From the NCBI GenBank assembly GCA_002398825.1, contig DHBS01000013.1:25925-41222 (forward strand): a stretch of DNA of 15,298 nt. Direction: 5' to 3'. Position numbers and translations under genes: made by a program. Each line of letters begins with the position of its first letter. The stretch's first letter is position 1. The notes beneath the pieces were generated by a model, which saw only the letters and a list, made by a program, of their open reading frames with translations, made no database searches and was not told the origin of the DNA. This stretch comes from Syntrophomonas sp. UBA4922 (GTDB lineage Bacteria; Bacillota; Syntrophomonadia; Syntrophomonadales; Syntrophomonadaceae). Positions 13,506 to 15,298 of this stretch are shown here, one piece after another.

Positions 13506-14837
13506 CTAAGTCTTCTTACCGTCTTTGCCCTGGCCCAGCTGATGCATAAATGCTTTGACGACTGCCTCATAACCCTGGTCTCCGGGGTGGTAATACTTGC
13601 TGCCCAGGTATTCGGCCGGCAGATAGTCCTGAGCCACATAACCTCCATAATCATGCGGGTATTTGTAGCCCCGGCCTTTGCCCAGACAGGATGACGCCTT
13701 GGAGTGAGAGGTATCGCCCAGATGTGGAGGAACATTGACAGCGGGACCTCTGCGTATGGATGCTATGGCATTGTCAATGGCTGCTTTGCTGGAATTGCTT
13801 TTAGGCGCGGTGGCCAGATACAAGGTTGCTTCAGCCAGAGGTATCCTTCCTTCAGGCATGCCGATAAACTCAACCGCCGCCGCCGCCGCTTGAGCCAGAG
13901 GCAAAGCATGGGGGTCAGCCAGGCCGATGTCCTCAGCCGCATGTATTACCAGACGGCGGGCGATATATACCGGGTCTTCACCGCCTTCCAGCATGCTGGC
14001 CAGCCAGAATATAGCCGCATCCGGGTCAGAGCCGCGAATACTTTTGATGAAAGCTGAGATACTGTCATAATGCAGGTCGCCGCGCTTGTCATATTGAAGG
14101 CGGGGCCGGTCCACCACCAGGGCGACATCCGCTTCAGACAGATGCAAGGGCCGGCTGGTGTCACTGGAATTGGTCAGGGTCTCCAGAATATTCAAGGCAG
14201 TGCGGGCATCCCCTTTGGCATGCTCAACAATAAGCCGCCTGGCCTTGTCATCGAGGCTTATCCCGTATTTACCCAGACCCCGCTCGGAATCAAACAAAGC
14301 GCGGTTGGTGATCTTATTTATGGCGTCTTCATCCAGTCCTTTCATAACATAGAGTCTTACCCGGGATAAAAGCGCATTGTTGATCTCATAGAGGGGGTTT
14401 TCGGTGGTGGCGCCTATTAAAATGATCGTGCCTTCCTCAACGATTGGCAGCAATACATCCTGTTGAGATTTGTTAAAACGATGCACCTCATCTACAAAGA
14501 GAATGGTTTTCTGCTGATAGTATTTTAACCGCGCGGCCGCATCCGCGCCCATCTTTCTTATGTCAGTCACCCCTGCGGCTACGGCCTGCAGCTGTACGAA
14601 GGCGGCTTTGGTATGCTCGGCGATGATCCGGGCCAGGCTGGTTTTACCGATGCCGGGCGGACCGTAAAGGATCATGGAGGTCAGGGCATCCTGCTCGATG
14701 AGCCGGCGCAGCACCGAGCCTTTAGCCAGGAGATGATCTTGACCCACTATCTCATCCAGAGTACGGGGCCGCATACGAAAAGCCAATGGCCCTTGCCGGC
14801 CTCCCTGGGATTCCAAGTTAATGTCGAATAAATTCAT
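13506..14837 (-). CDS. rarA: Replication-associated recombination protein A (RarA/MgsA), AAA+ ATPase
   Basis: Tetrameric AAA+ ATPase of the clamp-loader/RuvB clan that acts at stalled replication forks. In the 443 residues: N-terminal PLAFRMRPRTLDEIVGQDHL, Walker A GPPGIGKTS (59-67), Walker B ILFVDEVHRFNK (112-123), sensor 1 LIGATTEN (140-147), arginine finger in LSRVR (157-161), then the MgsA tetramerisation and C-terminal domains with DPVYIARRLVIHAAEDIGLADP and PPHLGDTSH ahead of YKYPHDYGGYVAQ. The length is typical. AAGGAAGG precedes ATG 14837. It is transcribed divergently from the mnmA-like gene and is followed by a small Cys-rich gene. Confidence 0.96.
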   Translation of the reverse strand: MNLFDINLESQGGRQGPLAFRMRPRTLDEIVGQDHLLAKGSVLRRLIEQDALTSMILYGPPGIGKTSLARIIAEHTKAAFVQLQAVAAGVTDIRKMGADAAARLKYYQQKTILFVDEVHRFNKSQQDVLLPIVEEGTIILIGATTENPLYEINNALLSRVRLYVMKGLDEDAINKITNRALFDSERGLGKYGISLDDKARRLIVEHAKGDARTALNILETLTNSSDTSRPLHLSEADVALVVDRPRLQYDKRGDLHYDSISAFIKSIRGSDPDAAIFWLASMLEGGEDPVYIARRLVIHAAEDIGLADPHALPLAQAAAAAVEFIGMPEGRIPLAEATLYLATAPKSNSSKAAIDNAIASIRRGPAVNVPPHLGDTSHSKASSCLGKGRGYKYPHDYGGYVAQDYLPAEYLGSKYYHPGDQGYEAVVKAFMHQLGQGKDGKKT

Positions 14838-14904
14838 ACGATTCCTTCCTTAGGGTTTTCTAAATAAATCTTAGGCTCAAAATGGTCCGGCCTGCAATCA
14901 TAAT

Positions 14905-14931
14905 TTGACCATCTATATCAACTAGTATAAT
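14905..14931 (+). promoter_or_regulatory. Possible promoter for the mnmA-like gene
   Basis: TTGACC (14905-14910) and TATAAT (14926-14931) are 15 bases apart, slightly short of the optimum. A small inverted repeat, ATGGTC (14882-14887) and GACCAT (14907-14912), spans the -35 and could be an operator, though six-base repeats are weak evidence. Confidence 0.4.
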
Positions 14932-14995
14932 GTGGTATTGTATTTTGCCATAGTAATCAAGGCTTGAAACATAATGAAATCAGGAGCTGACGCCA

Positions 14996-15298
14996 ATGAG
15001 AACCGGGGTCTTTCTCAGCGGAGGTGTGGACAGTGCCGTAGCCGCTTTATTGTTAATGCAGAGCGGTCATGAGGTCCTGGGCATCACCATGGTAAATTGG
15101 AACCCCGACATAACCCACAAGGCCGTACAGATAGCAAAATTTTTGGGTATCACTCATCATGTGGTTGACTTGAGAAGTCGATTTCAGGAAGAGGTCATAG
15201 GTTATTTCTGTGACACCTACCAGAGGGGGGCTACCCCCAATCCCTGTATTCGCTGCAACTCGGTGATTAAATTCGGGGCCCTCCTGCAATACGCCTTG
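14996..15298 (+). CDS. mnmA: tRNA 2-thiouridylase (MnmA-like), 5' part
   Basis: The gene runs off the window after 101 codons. The product should add the 2-thio group to U34 of tRNA Lys, Glu and Gln using ATP and a persulfide donor. Visible: the PP-loop SGGVDSAVAA (8-17), GHEVLGITM (24-32) and GATPNPCIRCNSVIKFG (78-94). The catalytic cysteine of CN is Cys87. Two things are unusual. Cys84 makes a CxxC, where E. coli has DxxC. And the stretch between the ITMVNW strand and the next helix is about ten residues shorter than in standard MnmA. The start ATG is preceded by AGGAG. No ORF upstream; divergent from rarA. Confidence 0.88.
   Translation, partial: MRTGVFLSGGVDSAVAALLLMQSGHEVLGITMVNWNPDITHKAVQIAKFLGITHHVVDLRSRFQEEVIGYFCDTYQRGATPNPCIRCNSVIKFGALLQYAL

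Noticed and set aside
1..15298. CRISPR arrays, tRNA or rRNA genes
   Set aside because: No regularly spaced direct repeats, no cloverleaf-like T-loop (GGTTCGA) with flanking stems and no rRNA-like conserved blocks were seen on either strand.

Overview
The window looks like a piece of an anaerobic, low-to-mid GC Gram-positive (Clostridia-type) chromosome. Grounds: strong AGGAGG-type ribosome binding sites before nearly every gene, frequent GTG and TTG starts, many rho-independent terminators, sigma-A-like promoters, and a dihydrolipoyl dehydrogenase/lipoate ligase pair. A relative of Syntrophomonas or Pelotomaculum would fit, but that is inference. Most of the window is dense, moderately GC-rich housekeeping sequence; about 6.9-11.5 kb is a visibly AT-richer, gene-poor accessory island with broken genes.

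Layout. (1) 31-4287, + strand: a tight run of five genes, RNase PH (rph), XTP/dITP pyrophosphatase (rdgB), a YfcE/MJ0936-type phosphoesterase, dihydrolipoyl dehydrogenase (lpdA) and lipoate-protein ligase (lplA). The rph Shine-Dalgarno lies inside a perfect 24-nt inverted repeat whose other arm is in rph codons 49-56. (2) 4288-5472, - strand: the Ku end-joining gene followed by what reads as only the last 59 codons of a LigD polymerase domain, so the expected ku-ligD operon appears to have lost almost all of ligD here. (3) 5570-6889, + strand: a promoter, a CofE-like (F420-0:glutamate ligase fold) protein and a strong terminator.

(4) Island, 6890-11529: a possible remnant on the - strand, a 3'-truncated group II intron with a dead reverse transcriptase, a response regulator on the opposite strand cut off at the same junction, an intergenic stretch of about 700 nt with small interrupted ORFs, a secreted protein of unknown function, a four-helix membrane protein and a lipoprotein pseudogene spread over several frames. 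(5) 11530-13190, + strand: a PRC-barrel protein, a 34-residue membrane peptide with its own extended -10 promoter and terminator, and a csoR-trx operon whose promoter and palindromic CsoR-type operator can be read directly. (6) 13234-14837, - strand: rarA (mgsA) followed by a small Cys-rich protein. (7) From 14996, + strand, running off the edge: an MnmA-like tRNA 2-thiouridylase with a CxxC active-site motif and a shortened linker.

Together the conserved parts serve RNA maturation and nucleotide-pool cleaning (rph, rdgB), lipoyl-cofactor attachment and re-oxidation (lplA, lpdA), double-strand-break and replication-fork repair (ku, rarA), thiol/metal homeostasis (csoR, trx) and tRNA thiolation (mnmA). 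The most distinctive points are the rph inverted repeat, the ku-ligD decay, the csoR-trx pairing and the unannotated small ORFs. No complete new defence or mobile system is visible.
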